Shown: piece by piece, positions 47,915 to 59,095 of the stretch
Layout: each line of letters begins with the position of its first letter
Numbering within the stretch: the first letter of the stretch is position 1
Source: Adineta steineri
Taxonomy: Eukaryota; Rotifera; Eurotatoria; Adinetida; Adinetidae
Assembly: GCA_905250115.1 (NCBI GenBank)
Contig: CAJNOI010000308.1
Coordinates: forward strand, 1-64,000
Length of the DNA stretch: 64,000 nucleotides
Reading direction: 5' to 3'
Notes under the pieces: generated by a model
What the model was told of the DNA's origin: nothing
The model's input: only the letters and a program-made list of their open reading frames with translations
The model's database searches: none
Translations under genes and position numbers: made by a program

Positions 47915-49531
47915 TTATCGTCGATTACGTCGTTTTCTTTCAAGAATTTGTCGAGCATCAGTTACAGGTTTTGATTCTTCATCGTCAGGATGATCACTAA
48001 AGAAGAAAATAATTAAAATAATTTATTTTTATAGAATAAATTCATACTCGGTATTTGATTTAGATGTTTCATCAACTTTCGATTTTGAATCTCGTCGAGT
48101 TTTAGCAGCAGAATCCATAGTTACAGTAAAATGTGTTTTTTCTTTGCGTCGTCGTTCTTCTTCGTCGTCATCCTTACTCCATGATCGTCTTCGTTGTCGT
48201 TTAGATCTATGATCTCCTTCATAATCATCTTCTTCATCTTTAGTTGCTGAGATTTTTTCTGGCGGAAGAACAACAGTAAATTTAACTTTAGCATCTGGTG
48301 TATTATCTTCCGGTGCTAATGGTATTTCTTCGACGATATCACTCGATGTGACTGTTGGATCATTTGATTTAATAACAGTAAAATCTCGAAATTTGTTAGG
48401 TTTCATTGCATTTAATGAACGTTTTTTAGAACGAGATATAAGACCAGTCATATTACTAAAATAAAATTCAAATTCATATGCAAAAACAAACAAATATTTC
48501 GTTTTTTACTTATAATTTGGATTTCCATATTGTCGATAATATTCTGATTGATTTTCTGCGCCACGTACTTTTCGATCGTCAAGTGTTGTATATCGAATAT
48601 ATAATTTAATAGTTGATTCTGGTTTATCATCTTTTTGAAAACTTCCTTCACGCCAATGACCAGGCGGAAGCGCAACATCAGCTGAATTATTTTCTCTATC
48701 ATTTGATGATAATGATGATGCTTTTCGTTTATTTAAACGCATAGCATGATCATAATTAACAGGTCGTCGATGAGATATAGTTGGACCAGGTATAGTTTTT
48801 ATTGCAAGCAGATGTATTGGTGTTAATGTATCATACCAGAAGATATTACATGAATGATCACAAACCCATTCAATACCAATTGGTTTAAATTCTTCAAAAC
48901 AATTGAAAATTTCTTGTGTACTCATATTAGTTACACCACGAATATAAAGAGATTCAGGACGTGAGTTACCACTCAGCGATGATAATGTACGAAAATCTTC
49001 AATTGTTAAATTTAAACTAAAATGAATAGAATGATTTAAATGTAGGTAATAAATCATATTATATATAATTACCTTTCCAAAATATCTTTCATTTTTTCTT
49101 CTAATAATTCAATCGATGCTAATTGATCTGTAGTTGGTAATTCATAATATTTCTCATCCTAAATGAAATATAAATATGTGACTATATATATGAAAAACAC
49201 TTTTTCTGTACATACAACTGGAATTGCTTCTACATGATGAGTATCAGGTCCATCACGAATATATACTTTGCGCTTCTATTTAAAAAACAATCAATAGATT
49301 AGAAAGCATTTTTTGTATATTTAAACAAACCTCAATAACAACTAATGATGGTACTTCTTCTGTTTTATCATCAGTGTTTTCCTGTTGTTTTTGTTTCTGA
49401 ACAACATCTATAGTTGGAACTGTTGATTGTTCTTCTACTTGTAGATTTGTTTCATCAGTATCCATTAATTGTATTTCTTCTTCGAGATCATATGGTTCGG
49501 GTTGTGAAGTGGTAAGAATATCGAGTGACAT
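47915..49531 (-). CDS. NCBP3: Nuclear cap-binding protein subunit 3
   Basis: Multi-exon gene with ATG at 49531 (MSLDILTTSQPEPYDLEEEI). The RRM-like cap-binding part is clear: ESLYIRGVTNMSTQEIFNCF, EEFKPIGIEWVCDHSCNIFW and YDTLTPIHLLAIKTI match NCBP3's YICGVDEMSTQDVF...IEWLDDTSCNVVW. Downstream LYIRYTTLDDRKVRGAENQS and EYYRQYGNPNY match its FMRFATKDDKK...SQYYMKYGNPNYGG block. The rest is a charged, disordered region (DEEDDYEGDHRSKRQRRRSW) and the last exon (DARQILERKRRNRR) ends at 47915. NCBP3 binds capped mRNA with NCBP1 and supports export. The protein is shorter than the vertebrate one, mainly in the disordered tail. The start lies 45 bases downstream of the CIAO3 stop on the same strand. 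Confidence 0.9.
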
Positions 49532-49547
49532 TTTGATTCTTATTTAT

Positions 49548-49576
49548 CTGGAATAAATAAACAAAACAAAAATAAA
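49548..49576 (-). promoter_or_regulatory. Splice acceptor between CIAO3 and NCBP3 (possible trans-splice site)
   Basis: On the minus strand the CIAO3 TAA is followed by a T-rich run and tttattccag, then 16 bases and the NCBP3 ATG. The spacer is too short to hold a normal promoter and shows no AATAAA. A spliced-leader acceptor is the simplest reading, but it is inferred. Confidence 0.5.
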
Positions 49577-51330
49577 TTACCATTTCAAATGAAAAGCATT
49601 CGCGGAATTTTTCTCAATCGGCCGATATTCAGTATATAATGGAATAGAATTTTCTTCTTCTATTCGTAAATCTAATGGTTGATCAAGATGCGGTAATGTT
49701 TCGTATATATGTCGAACATCGTCAAGAGTAACATCACTACTACGTATTTGTCCACCACCATTAATACACCCTGATGGACATGCCATAATTTCGACAAAAT
49801 CATATTCACATTTTTTTCGTTTTAATTTTTGTACGATATTTTGAATATTTCGAAAACCATATGCATAAGCAAAACGAAGTTGAATTTCTCCACCAACTGT
49901 CAAGACTGTTTCACGAAAATCTTGATTTCTATTTTACAAAAACAAAAATATATAAAATTATTTTTAAAATAATATAGAAATATATTTATACTTAGTCACT
50001 TTAAATTCTAATGGTGTATCATTCATATCAATATTAAATAATTCTTTAGCAGCAGAGCGAAATACATAATCTAGATAACCACCGGAACCACTACCACGAT
50101 GTGTAAGAATCATCTGATCATTTTCATCTTTCATTGAATATCTATTCATATCAATTTAAAATGAATTAAAAGAAAAATAAATATAAACTTACGGTTTATC
50201 ATAATCAAGTTCCGATGTAGATTGTGCATCGAATTCTTCTTCGGTAAGCCATTTTTCAAATTCACCTAAATTAATAGATCTATTAATCTTTCGATCTAAT
50301 TTCGTTTTTTTCTTCATACCTGTTGATATAACACAATCAATATCATATTGTTCTCGTTGTTCATTATAAAAATCTTGTCTTGATGCTTCAAGTTTTTTAT
50401 CATAACATGGTTGAATTGATACATGATAAATATTAAGATTTTGATTTTGTTTAACTAATGAACCAAGAATTTGCTGTGGTGATTTAACTTTACTTATGTA
50501 TGGAATAATATATTCGCCTTGAGTTTTTTCAGCATAACAAATCCAACCTGGACATTCCGAAGTAAGTAATGGTAAATTTTGACGATTATTTTGAAATCGT
50601 TTCATAAATTCATTCTTGATTTCAATCAATGCAAAATTTCGTGCATATGCTATATCATAAACATAATCAATATTTAATCTATAAGATGTAAATTAATAAA
50701 TTATTTAATTGAAACAAAATTCTAATACTTTGTTTTCAAAAATGATGTTACTCGTCGTGCACATGTTAATCCATCAAGTTTATATCTAGCAGCAAGTGAT
50801 GCAAGACTTTGTGATGAAATTGATATAATTATTAGTTTTTTATTTGGATCCTAAATGAATATATATATTTATTGGTTAATTCTAAAATAGAGTTTAATAT
50901 ATACGTTTTGATCGAATGTTTGATTAAGTTTAATAATACGTTGTGCTTCACGATAATCTTGTTGATCAATTAAAATACTTTCTGCTGATGTTATACAACC
51001 ACTACATGCTAAACAATCATTCAATGTTATTTTGGCAATTTTTGGTGCTGATTCTTCTTCAACTTTCTATAAAATATCAACATAAAATATTAACATAGAA
51101 AATAAAAATAAATATTTCTACAATAGATTTTTTTGTACGTAATTTAATAAGACCATCATCATTACTTTCAGCAAGTTTTGTTTGCATAGGTATTATACAT
51201 TGCTAAAATGATTAGAACCGATTAATTAATATGTATATATATGAAAATGAATTCGAAATACTTGTGATGGACCAATAAAATCATCTAAATCAGTTAATTG
51301 AAGAGCACCGGAGAAATTTTTTGTAATCAT
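49577..51330 (-). CDS. CIAO3: Cytosolic Fe-S assembly factor CIAO3 (NARFL/IOP1)
   Basis: Multi-exon gene with ATG at 51330: [20 protein letters not shown] then PSQQC, close to the family start. The N-terminal cluster ligands are C in PSQQC and the three in [10 protein letters not shown]. The iron-hydrogenase-like body has [89 protein letters not shown] and [15 protein letters not shown], keeping all second-cluster cysteines (ACPGW-type, PCYDKK, ACPSGC). It ends FHLKW, with the C-terminal Trp typical of the family. CIAO3 links the early cytosolic scaffold to the late CIA targeting complex that inserts Fe-S clusters into DNA polymerases and helicases. The gene is intact and directly upstream of NCBP3. 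Confidence 0.95.
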
Positions 51331-51677
51331 TAATAGATAATAACAAAATTTTCAATGAAATAAAATAGTAAAGTGATTGTTCTATTTAATTTAGCCAAGA
51401 CCTAGCTACTCATTCGTTAATTATCCTCAGCAAATGAATAACATAATTTTCAATATAATAGATGGCGTAGGTATCAAACAGACTTGATTGCAGATTGAAA
51501 TATTTATTTAAAACGAGAAACTGTAAGATTTTAATTATAAAAATTTTACAAAATGAAAAACGCGTAGATACAAACAAACACAAATAAGAATTATGATTTC
51601 TATAGTATATATTTAGGAACTATGTTACGAGTTTAATTTTAAAATTGAAAAATAAATGTTTAGAGAATAAAGTTTTA
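51331..51677. other. Intergenic region
   Basis: Short AT-rich gap between the App1-like gene and CIAO3, both on the minus strand. No supported feature. Confidence 0.4.
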
Positions 51678-53036
51678 TTATGGTTTTTTTGATGGTGTTG
51701 GTAGTGCTGTAGTATCTAAATCTTTTGGTAAATGTTTGGCAGGCTCATTAAAAATCAACCATTTTTCTCTTGGAACATCTTTAAATGCTTTAACAAATCG
51801 TGCATCATCAAATTTTTCACCTTTAACAGCTCGTATGAATATACGTTTTACTCGTTTTGGATATGCTCGTGCAATATTTCCATAAATTTCCGGATCATGT
51901 TCACCTGAATCACCAACTAATACCAATGAATGTAATGTATTAAAAACAAAATAACGTAAAAGATTGATTTTATGCATTTTTGTTTCTATTTCATAGTTTT
52001 ATAAAATTAATATATTATGAAATTCAACATGATACTTACCTACAGAATGAACAAAATCATAAATTGATGTTGAAGCCGAACGAAAATGACTAATAATAAA
52101 TAAACAAATAATAGTTTAAGATAAAAATATATATGCAATCTTACCGCATATGAAATGTACCATCGGGAAATTTATGATCATCAAGAAAATCTTTTGTAAT
52201 TGTATATAATTGATCAGGCATAGCACTCAAATAATGAAATGAACAATTATATTTACTTTTCCATCCACGATATACTTCCGGCATTCCTATATAAATTTAT
52301 CAAAATTCGATTTAAGTTTTAGTTCAGAAAACAAAATGATTGAATTACCTTCCACAACACGAAATTCATGAATAAATGTATTTGCTACCAAACGAATTTT
52401 ATCTACAACTTCACTAATTTTAATTGTATCATCAATACTCGATATAATAGATAATCCTTGTCTTTCTAATAAATGAATTTTTCCTTCCCATATATCAGCA
52501 TTATCTCCAACTGCTTTATATGTTATAACTTGATCGTTTTTTAATTCTTGTACATCAGCATTAGGAACAATAAATGATGTTCGAAATAGTCCTTCACCAT
52601 CTGTTTTCGTTGTATAATTATGTTTTGTTCCAATCATAATAAAAATTCTTTTATTTGTTGCATCTTGTACCATAAATGGTTTCAAACGATCACGTTGAAA
52701 TGTATCATTATAATAAACCATTTGATCGGAACTTGCAACTAAACGAGCAATACGTTCAGCCATTGCTGATGATAATTTACCTAACATTTTATTCTTTGCT
52801 GATGATTGAAAACGCCAACCATGTAAATCTAAACGCCAATCACCTTCTTTACGTTGAACTCCAATATTGGGAAATAACATCATTTCTTCATGATCAAATC
52901 GTTTAACATTAACACCGAAATTATCTGTTGAGACTTTTTTCATTTTATCTTGAAGTTTTTCAATTAATTCACCTTCATTATTTGTAATAAATACAATGCA
53001 TAACAATAATAATAATATCAACGATGTTGAACCCAT
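51678..53036 (-). CDS. Secreted App1-domain (DUF2183) protein with altered active site
   Basis: Four exons with ATG at 53036. A signal peptide (MGSTSLILLLLLCIVFITNN) is followed by a long N-terminal region (MLFPNIGVQRKEGDWRLDLH, GWRFQSSA, FRTSFIVPNADV) typical of App1 proteins. Then comes the HAD-like catalytic domain: ERQGLSIISSIDDTIKISEV, VANTFIHEFRVVEGMPEVYR, CSFHYLSAMPDQLYTITKDF with FPDGTFHMR, and SLVLVGDSGEHDPEIYGNIA. It ends near PTPSKKP. Yeast App1 is a phosphatidate phosphatase using DxDxT. Here the motif reads SIDDT, with Ser where the first (nucleophile) Asp is expected, while the second Asp and the late GDSGE are kept. The protein is secreted or in the endomembrane system. Its activity is doubtful. 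Family assignment is firm; function is not. Confidence 0.85.
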
Positions 53037-53633
53037 CGTTTGATAATAAATACTTGCAATGAATCAAATGTAGTAGGGTACTCGATCAATGAAAGCAGAT
53101 ATTTCTTTTTTCTTTTCCGCTTTTTTTTTTATTATCAGATACCAAGAGATAGTATTAGTATGTCTTATGATTAATTAGCTTATCCGAAGGAAACTGTCGA
53201 AAAGACAACAAATGTAGCATTGAGATAATGTTAAATGAACATGTCAGGGTAAGAACAATTTGAAATGTCATCTATTTATCATATAGAAAAAGAATTCCTA
53301 ATGATTTTAGACCTATATGTCAATGAATATATAAAAAGATTTTTTTTTTTCTATAATTTTAAATGAATACTTTTGTAATAGAATATTTTCATATACTCAA
53401 ATATTGACTAATCATACATATCCTATTTCTTTCATCTTCACTATAATAACTAATAAAAAAACTGATATCATCTAAACGATAGAACAAGTTGATATAATTC
53501 TATTTATCTTCTTCTTAATACACATCACGAGAAGACTTAGATATGAAAAATTTAAATAATGACAATCGATAATAAAATTTGCTTTTTTTTCTCAAATAAG
53601 AAAATGATTGTAAATTAAAAAAAAACGAATATT
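53037..53633. other. Intergenic region
   Basis: Between two minus-strand genes. AT-rich, nothing specific. Confidence 0.4.
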
Positions 53634-54451
53634 TTACAGTTCCATAAGTTCACGAAAACATTGTCGAATTTTTTTGAGATCTGTTTGTGAGTCAGTATTA
53701 TTTAATGTAACATTAATAACTTGCCATTTGAATGTACTTGCACGAGGTGTAGAAAGTGTAGCTAAAAAACGAAATGATACTTCAAGATTAGTTAATAAAT
53801 TTTGTTTTGCATTTGGATCATTTTGTTTTTGTTGATTAAAAGAAGAATTATATAAAACAATAAGAACTGGAACACGATAGAGTAATGGATTTGTAAGTAT
53901 TTGTGACAATAAATGAAGATTTGTATCTAATCTTGATCGATCATATATATTAATTAGCCAAAGAAGAAGAGAAGTATTTGAATAATGATAAGACCATAAT
54001 GGTTGAAGAGATGCATGACCACCACAATCCCATAATGTTATTTTATGATATCGACGATGATATAAACGATGACAACGAATTTGTATTGTTTCAACATTAT
54101 AACCTATAAGCATATGAAAGTATTCTCTTCTCATAAAAATCAATATTTAAACTTACCCATTGTTGGTTGAGGAGGAGAATCATTTTTTAATTCTTGTTTC
54201 TTATCAGATATTAATCGATTGAATAGATCAGTTTTTCCACTTCCATCCAAACCTAATATAAGAATTTTTTTCTTCGAACAAATCCGTCGTTTATTAAAGA
54301 TAGAACGTAAATCATTGTCATCTGTTTTATAACTACATGACGATAATATCGATCGATGGCGATTAAATAATGATAAACGATGAGATTTTTTCGAAGGATG
54401 AATATTTACATAATTATTGTCATTTATTGATTTGGAATTAATCGAACCCAT
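53634..54451 (-). CDS. ARF-like small GTPase with degenerate motifs
   Basis: Two exons with ATG at 54451. The start MGSINSKS carries Gly2 in an N-myristoylation-like context. A basic N-terminal extension (SKKSHRLSLFNRHRS) of about 60 residues precedes the P-loop KKILILGLDGSGKTDLFNRL, which fits ARF-family GLDxxGKT. After the intron, GYNVET contains the switch-1 T-like context. Switch 2 is ITLWDCGGHASLQPLWSYHY (ARF: WDxGGQ..IRPLW), with His in place of the catalytic Gln. Where NKxD is expected there is VPVLIVLYNSSFNQQ, so guanine recognition is weakened. Then SFRFLATLSTPRAST and WQVINVTLNNTDSQTDLKKI close the fold. It is probably an atypical ARL with lost or altered hydrolysis. The exact subfamily is unclear. 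Confidence 0.82.
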
Positions 54452-55441
54452 TGGTATGTTTCGTTGTACTTGATTTTAATCAATGTACTGTAAAAAATCA
54501 TATAATTTACATTTCATCATCATCACTGTTAATAAAGTATTGCTTAGGTTTCTTTTGAGTTTATAAGTACCTATATGTATATATATATATATAACTAAAT
54601 TTTTATTGATCTTGTTATTTTTACATTACACGAAATGAAATAGTCGCTTTCCTGCACTTGACATATCGATTATTATATTGGCATAAAAAAAGAAATGCGT
54701 ATGACAAAAAAAAAGAAAACGAAAAAGAGGAAATCGATATAATAACCACAAAAAACAACATTAACTGCCCTTCTCTAAAACAACGCAGTCGACGAAATAA
54801 GAGAGTCTGTAATAGTAATATATCGCTGCCATTATCAATAAATAGGTGTTACCTTGAATTTATACTATTGATGTGAAAAAAATCGTTTTTTTTTTTCTTT
54901 TCTATTCTTTTTACATCAGACAAAAATCAATGAACACAATAATCACGTTAGAACTGCGATATTATATCAATTAGTCATCGATTGTTCGTAACGACGCAAT
55001 CAATTTCATTCTTCAATAAAAAAAAAATATCATCTAAAGTCATAATGTACATAGTAACGACTGAATCATTTAAAAAATGATACTTGTAGTATTTCATATA
55101 ATGATAAAATTGAATGAATAACAAACTGTATTACTCGATATTCAATTGTTAATTATAAATTCATCTATAACCAAAAAGGCTTTCGTTGATGTGTAAATTG
55201 AAAAGCATTCAATAATCCACTTGGAAGAGTAGAGGTAACTCACCTTAAGCATATATTCACGTCATCATCATCCTCATCATAATCATCATATTATGCAGAT
55301 CATTGTAATTGACTTACGTCTATCAGCTAGAGTTGGATGCATCATCGTTAATTGATTGATTGCTAGATAGCTTTACTAAGTGGATATACATATACATATA
55401 TATATAAATATATAACATGAAAATTTCTTCATTAAACTAAA
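54452..55441. other. Divergent intergenic region, about 1 kb
   Basis: Between the ARF-like gene (-) and the homeobox gene (+). Contains TA microsatellites near 54578-54594. No coding feature is supported. Confidence 0.4.
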
Positions 55442-56178
55442 ATGAATTCTTTCAATGTTGATCAAATTTCTTCATGCTCATCTGATATTGATATTTGTAA
55501 TACAAGTCCAAAGTAAGAGTAAAGATTTAAGTTATTCAATTCTAAACAAAATTATTTTCTTTATAGTTGTTCATTTCGAAAAGTAATTCAAGTAACGACA
55601 AGTACACCACATCAAACATACAAACCACGATTTGATTTTCGTTCAATCGAATCATTAGCAATATCTTCATTAAATACATCTTCCGTAACACTTAATTCTT
55701 CTCCTTTTCCTATTCAAAGACATGGTAAGTTATATTTTTAAATTTATATTGACAAAAAAAATATGCGATCCGATTGGTTCAGGTAAGTATAGTTTTTAAT
55801 TTTAAACGTTCAATAAACCAAATAATAAAATACTTTTTTATATTTAATTTAGATGATACTGGTTATAGTTCATTAAATTCTTCTATGTCGATTCTTAGTA
55901 ACAATAATAAAGAAAATATTGATCAAGTATCAACAGTAACCGTTAATGATCGAAAAGTATGTATCATCAAATCAATTAATATCATATATTAATCTATCTT
56001 TCTATAGCCACGACGAAAATTAACTGATTGGCAAATATGGCATTTACGTCAAGCATATGCAAATAATCGATATCCAACACCTTATGATCAAGAACAACTC
56101 GCTATACAACTCGTTTTACCATTATCATCAATAAGAATTTGGTTTCAAAACTATCGTGCACGATCTGGAAAAAAATAA
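55442..56178 (+). CDS. Divergent homeobox protein
   Basis: Four exons with ATG at 55442 (MNSFNVDQISSCSSDIDICN). The first three exons encode a low-complexity Ser/Thr/Asn region (FRKVIQVTTSTPHQTYKPRF, NTSSVTLNSSPFPIQRH). The last exon carries a homeodomain: PRRKLTDWQIWHLRQAYANN, RYPTPYDQEQLAIQLVLPLS, SIRIWFQNYRARSGKK, ending the protein. WFQN is kept with N51 and R53, and L16 is present, but position 52 is Tyr instead of Arg. Position 20 is Tyr. The protein should still bind DNA. The homeodomain class is not clear from the residues alone; no PRD, POU or LIM partner domain is present. It has no coding sequence after the homeodomain. Confidence 0.83.
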
Positions 56179-56432
56179 CTGAAATTCATTTGTTTATTGT
56201 TTTTTTAAATAAAATTAACTCAGTTTTCTATTAGATACATAAACTCTATTCTTATTAGTGCAGGGTAAACTGTCTATTCATATTTGTGTGTTTCGATAAA
56301 TACTATTCGATATGGATTTTCATGACAATAGTATGAACTTGATTTATATTATATCTATCTATTGAAGTATGCTTATATATTGAATTGAGATGCAGTTATG
56401 TTAGTAAATCAGATAAAACAAAAAGAAAAGAA

Positions 56433-57980
56433 CTAATCATCAAATGTCCATGTAACACCATTTTCATGCAAGAATACATCAATTGGTCTGTGACTTCGCC
56501 ATAGAACTTCTTTATACCAGTCTAATATATCTGATCTTAATAAATCTTTGACTTGAACAACATTAAATTTTTCTTTTATAACACGTTTAAATGCTTCTAA
56601 ACCAATTTTATATGAACATGCTTGACCTGGAAAAACTGTATAACGATAAATTTCACCTGTTATTGCTTCTTCACTCGTTGCTAAATATTGTTTTGCAAAT
56701 TGAACAACTTGTTTCGGTGTTTGTCCTTCGACATGTAAAAGAATTTCTGCAATAATACGAAATGTACGTAAAATATTTGATTGTAAATAACCAAAATATG
56801 ACCATGGATCATCGTCCATTGGATCACCTAAATGTTCTGCAAGTAATGCCCATCCTTCAATAAAACCATTACATGGTGCAAAATCAACGGCAGTTAAATG
56901 ATCAACATAAGGTGAATTATACGCAATATCAATTTGTAAATGATGACCTGGTATTGTTTCATGTAATGTTAAAGTTTCTACTTCATATTTAAAATTTCCA
57001 TTATTCCAATGAAAAACATTTAAATAAAAATTTCCTTTATAATAATAACCACCAGCTAGAAATGGATTATCAAGAACAATAAGACCTGGTGGATTAAATT
57101 CTTTAAATTGTTTTTGTGTAATAAATTTTTGTCGATATTTTGATATACATAATTGATGTGCATCAATCATGTCTTGTTTTGTTAACCAACGTTGACTTTG
57201 ATCTTCACCGACAAGCATCATTTTATCATATGTTGATTTTTGTTTATCTATATCATTTGTTAATAAACGATTACATGTTTGATCAAGTTCTTTCATAAGT
57301 TCATCTAAATGTTTTTGTGCCCAAGATTTCATTTGAATAAAATCATTGGGTGATTTTAATTTTAAACCAGTACGATATTCAAATGCGAATTGATATAGTT
57401 CAGGTTCAAATTGTGATAAACCTTGTTCAGAATGTTCTAACCATTTAGGATCTTTTATTAATTCAATTAAATATGATTTTAATCGAGACGTTTCTTGAGT
57501 AAATAATTTGAAATATATTTTATATTCAGATCCAGTAGTATCATCAGATAATGAAATGAAATCAAGATTAAGAATAAATTTTTCTAATAAAGTTTTATTA
57601 AAAAATCGAGATAGTTTCGAATCGAGTGTGTCATATAAATGTATAATATGATCAGTTATTTCAGATAATAAATGTTTTTCACGATAAAGATTAGTAAATG
57701 TTGGTGTATTTATTAATACTGGATTGGATAAAATCATATGAATAGTCAGAAAATAATTATCAAAATGTGTTTGACTTATTTGATAAATAGGTTTACGACG
57801 AGGATCAGTTTCAATGTTAAAATAAAATTGTTCGACATCAGTGAGTTTTTGTTTTAAAGCATATTCTTTTAATGCTGCAGTGAAAGCATCGAAATTACGA
57901 TGTAGTTTAAACTCATCTAGTGGAGTGATATGATTAACATTAGGTTCTAAATTAAAGACTTCTATTAAATATTTATCCAT
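56433..57980 (-). CDS. DUF885 family metallopeptidase-like protein, intronless
   Basis: One uninterrupted frame of 515 residues with ATG at 57980 (MDKYLIEVFNLEPNVNHITP). The zinc-binding-like motif TLHETIPGHHLQIDIAYNS is in the second half, preceded by YYYKGNFYLNVFHWNNGNFK, followed by FIEGWALLAEHLGDPM, and later GQACSYKIGLEAFKRVIKE. These are the hallmarks of DUF885 (HExxxGHxxQ, EGWAxYAE, PGQAxxYxxG), a family that is mostly bacterial and often annotated as uncharacterised peptidases. Several residues differ (ALLAEHLG). There is no signal peptide. A long gene without introns is odd here, where coding exons rarely pass 400 bases. Substrate unknown; peptidase activity is inferred from the family. 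Confidence 0.88.
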   Translation of the reverse strand: MDKYLIEVFNLEPNVNHITPLDEFKLHRNFDAFTAALKEYALKQKLTDVEQFYFNIETDPRRKPIYQISQTHFDNYFLTIHMILSNPVLINTPTFTNLYREKHLLSEITDHIIHLYDTLDSKLSRFFNKTLLEKFILNLDFISLSDDTTGSEYKIYFKLFTQETSRLKSYLIELIKDPKWLEHSEQGLSQFEPELYQFAFEYRTGLKLKSPNDFIQMKSWAQKHLDELMKELDQTCNRLLTNDIDKQKSTYDKMMLVGEDQSQRWLTKQDMIDAHQLCISKYRQKFITQKQFKEFNPPGLIVLDNPFLAGGYYYKGNFYLNVFHWNNGNFKYEVETLTLHETIPGHHLQIDIAYNSPYVDHLTAVDFAPCNGFIEGWALLAEHLGDPMDDDPWSYFGYLQSNILRTFRIIAEILLHVEGQTPKQVVQFAKQYLATSEEAITGEIYRYTVFPGQACSYKIGLEAFKRVIKEKFNVVQVKDLLRSDILDWYKEVLWRSHRPIDVFLHENGVTWTFDD

Positions 57981-58202
57981 TTAAATATTTTAAATATAAT
58001 AATAATCTATAAAAAAGTGAATTAGAACTGCTTTCGCATCTTGTTTTGAAAGAAAATCTTTATTTTTTGTTCGGTAAAAAAAAACAGTATTTATTTGTTA
58101 ACAAACGGATAACATATGAAAAAAAAAGAAAGTTACTACTTCTTATGTGTTTTCTTGTCATTTATTTATTCTTCATCATTCTCTAAATTAATACTTTTAC
58201 CA
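57981..58202. other. Upstream of the DUF885 gene to the gap
   Basis: AT-rich, ending at the second N gap. No feature recognised. Confidence 0.4.
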
Positions 58203-58302
58203 NNNNNNNNNNNNNNNNNNNNNNNNNNNNNNNNNNNNNNNNNNNNNNNNNNNNNNNNNNNNNNNNNNNNNNNNNNNNNNNNNNNNNNNNNNNNNNNNNN
58301 NN
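58203..58302. other. Assembly gap (100 N)
   Basis: Exactly 100 N bases. The flanks are plain AT-rich sequence, without the telomere-like repeat seen at the first gap. True length is unknown. Confidence 0.99.
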
Positions 58303-59095
58303 AAATAGCTCTAACATAAGGAATATGAGAAGTATGTTTAGCGAATATGATGCTAATTCTGTTCTGTTTATTTATTGGAGTAATGGAACTAAAATCAACA
58401 ATTCTGATATTATCAATTATTGCGTTCATGTTTGATGAAGTCAAATTTATATATAATTTACTATTGAAAATGAGAAGATATTCTATGATAGAAGATAAAA
58501 CAATTAGATATTATACAAATAAATATTCTCATAAGGATCAACTTCTTATAAATAAGAATAATAACATGAACATTCATTCGATGAAAGTGGTAAATCTGAA
58601 GAGATGAGAATCGCCTGTATCAACATAATCAAAGAAGATTACCATGGAATCCATTGAGTATTGCTTCTTCTATTCAACAGAACAATAAAGCAATAAGTAA
58701 CCATATAACACAGGATCAATACTTCGCTTTGGATTGATTGTAAGCGCGACGGAATTTTGTTATTGTAATAATAATTACTGAAATTATTGAATTAAAAGAT
58801 ATAAACTATCTAGAATTTATTGAAAGGTTATAGTCTTACTTTTTTTTTGTTAATATCCGTAAAAAGGAGACATCTATTAATCAAGTCTTACGTCTTTTTT
58901 TTTTCTTCTTCTAAATGAAAGATATTTTTTGTTCTTCCCATTCTAACAATTCCCATGTGAGCAAGAAAACATATATTATGTTTTACTTTTTTTTTACTAT
59001 TGTAAAAGAAAAAAAAAGAATTTTTATAAGCGAAGCGAAGCAAAAGAAAAAAAAAGAGAAAGAGAACAATAGAGAGTTCTGTGCTATGCAACGTG
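58303..59095. other. Intergenic region after the gap
   Basis: The open frame at about 58347-58607 is low-complexity and has no support. Polypurine/polypyrimidine runs lie near 58890-59070. Confidence 0.4.

Noticed and set aside
58347..58607. Open frame of 86 codons just right of the second gap
   Set aside because: Low-complexity AT-rich sequence without start context, splice sites or resemblance.
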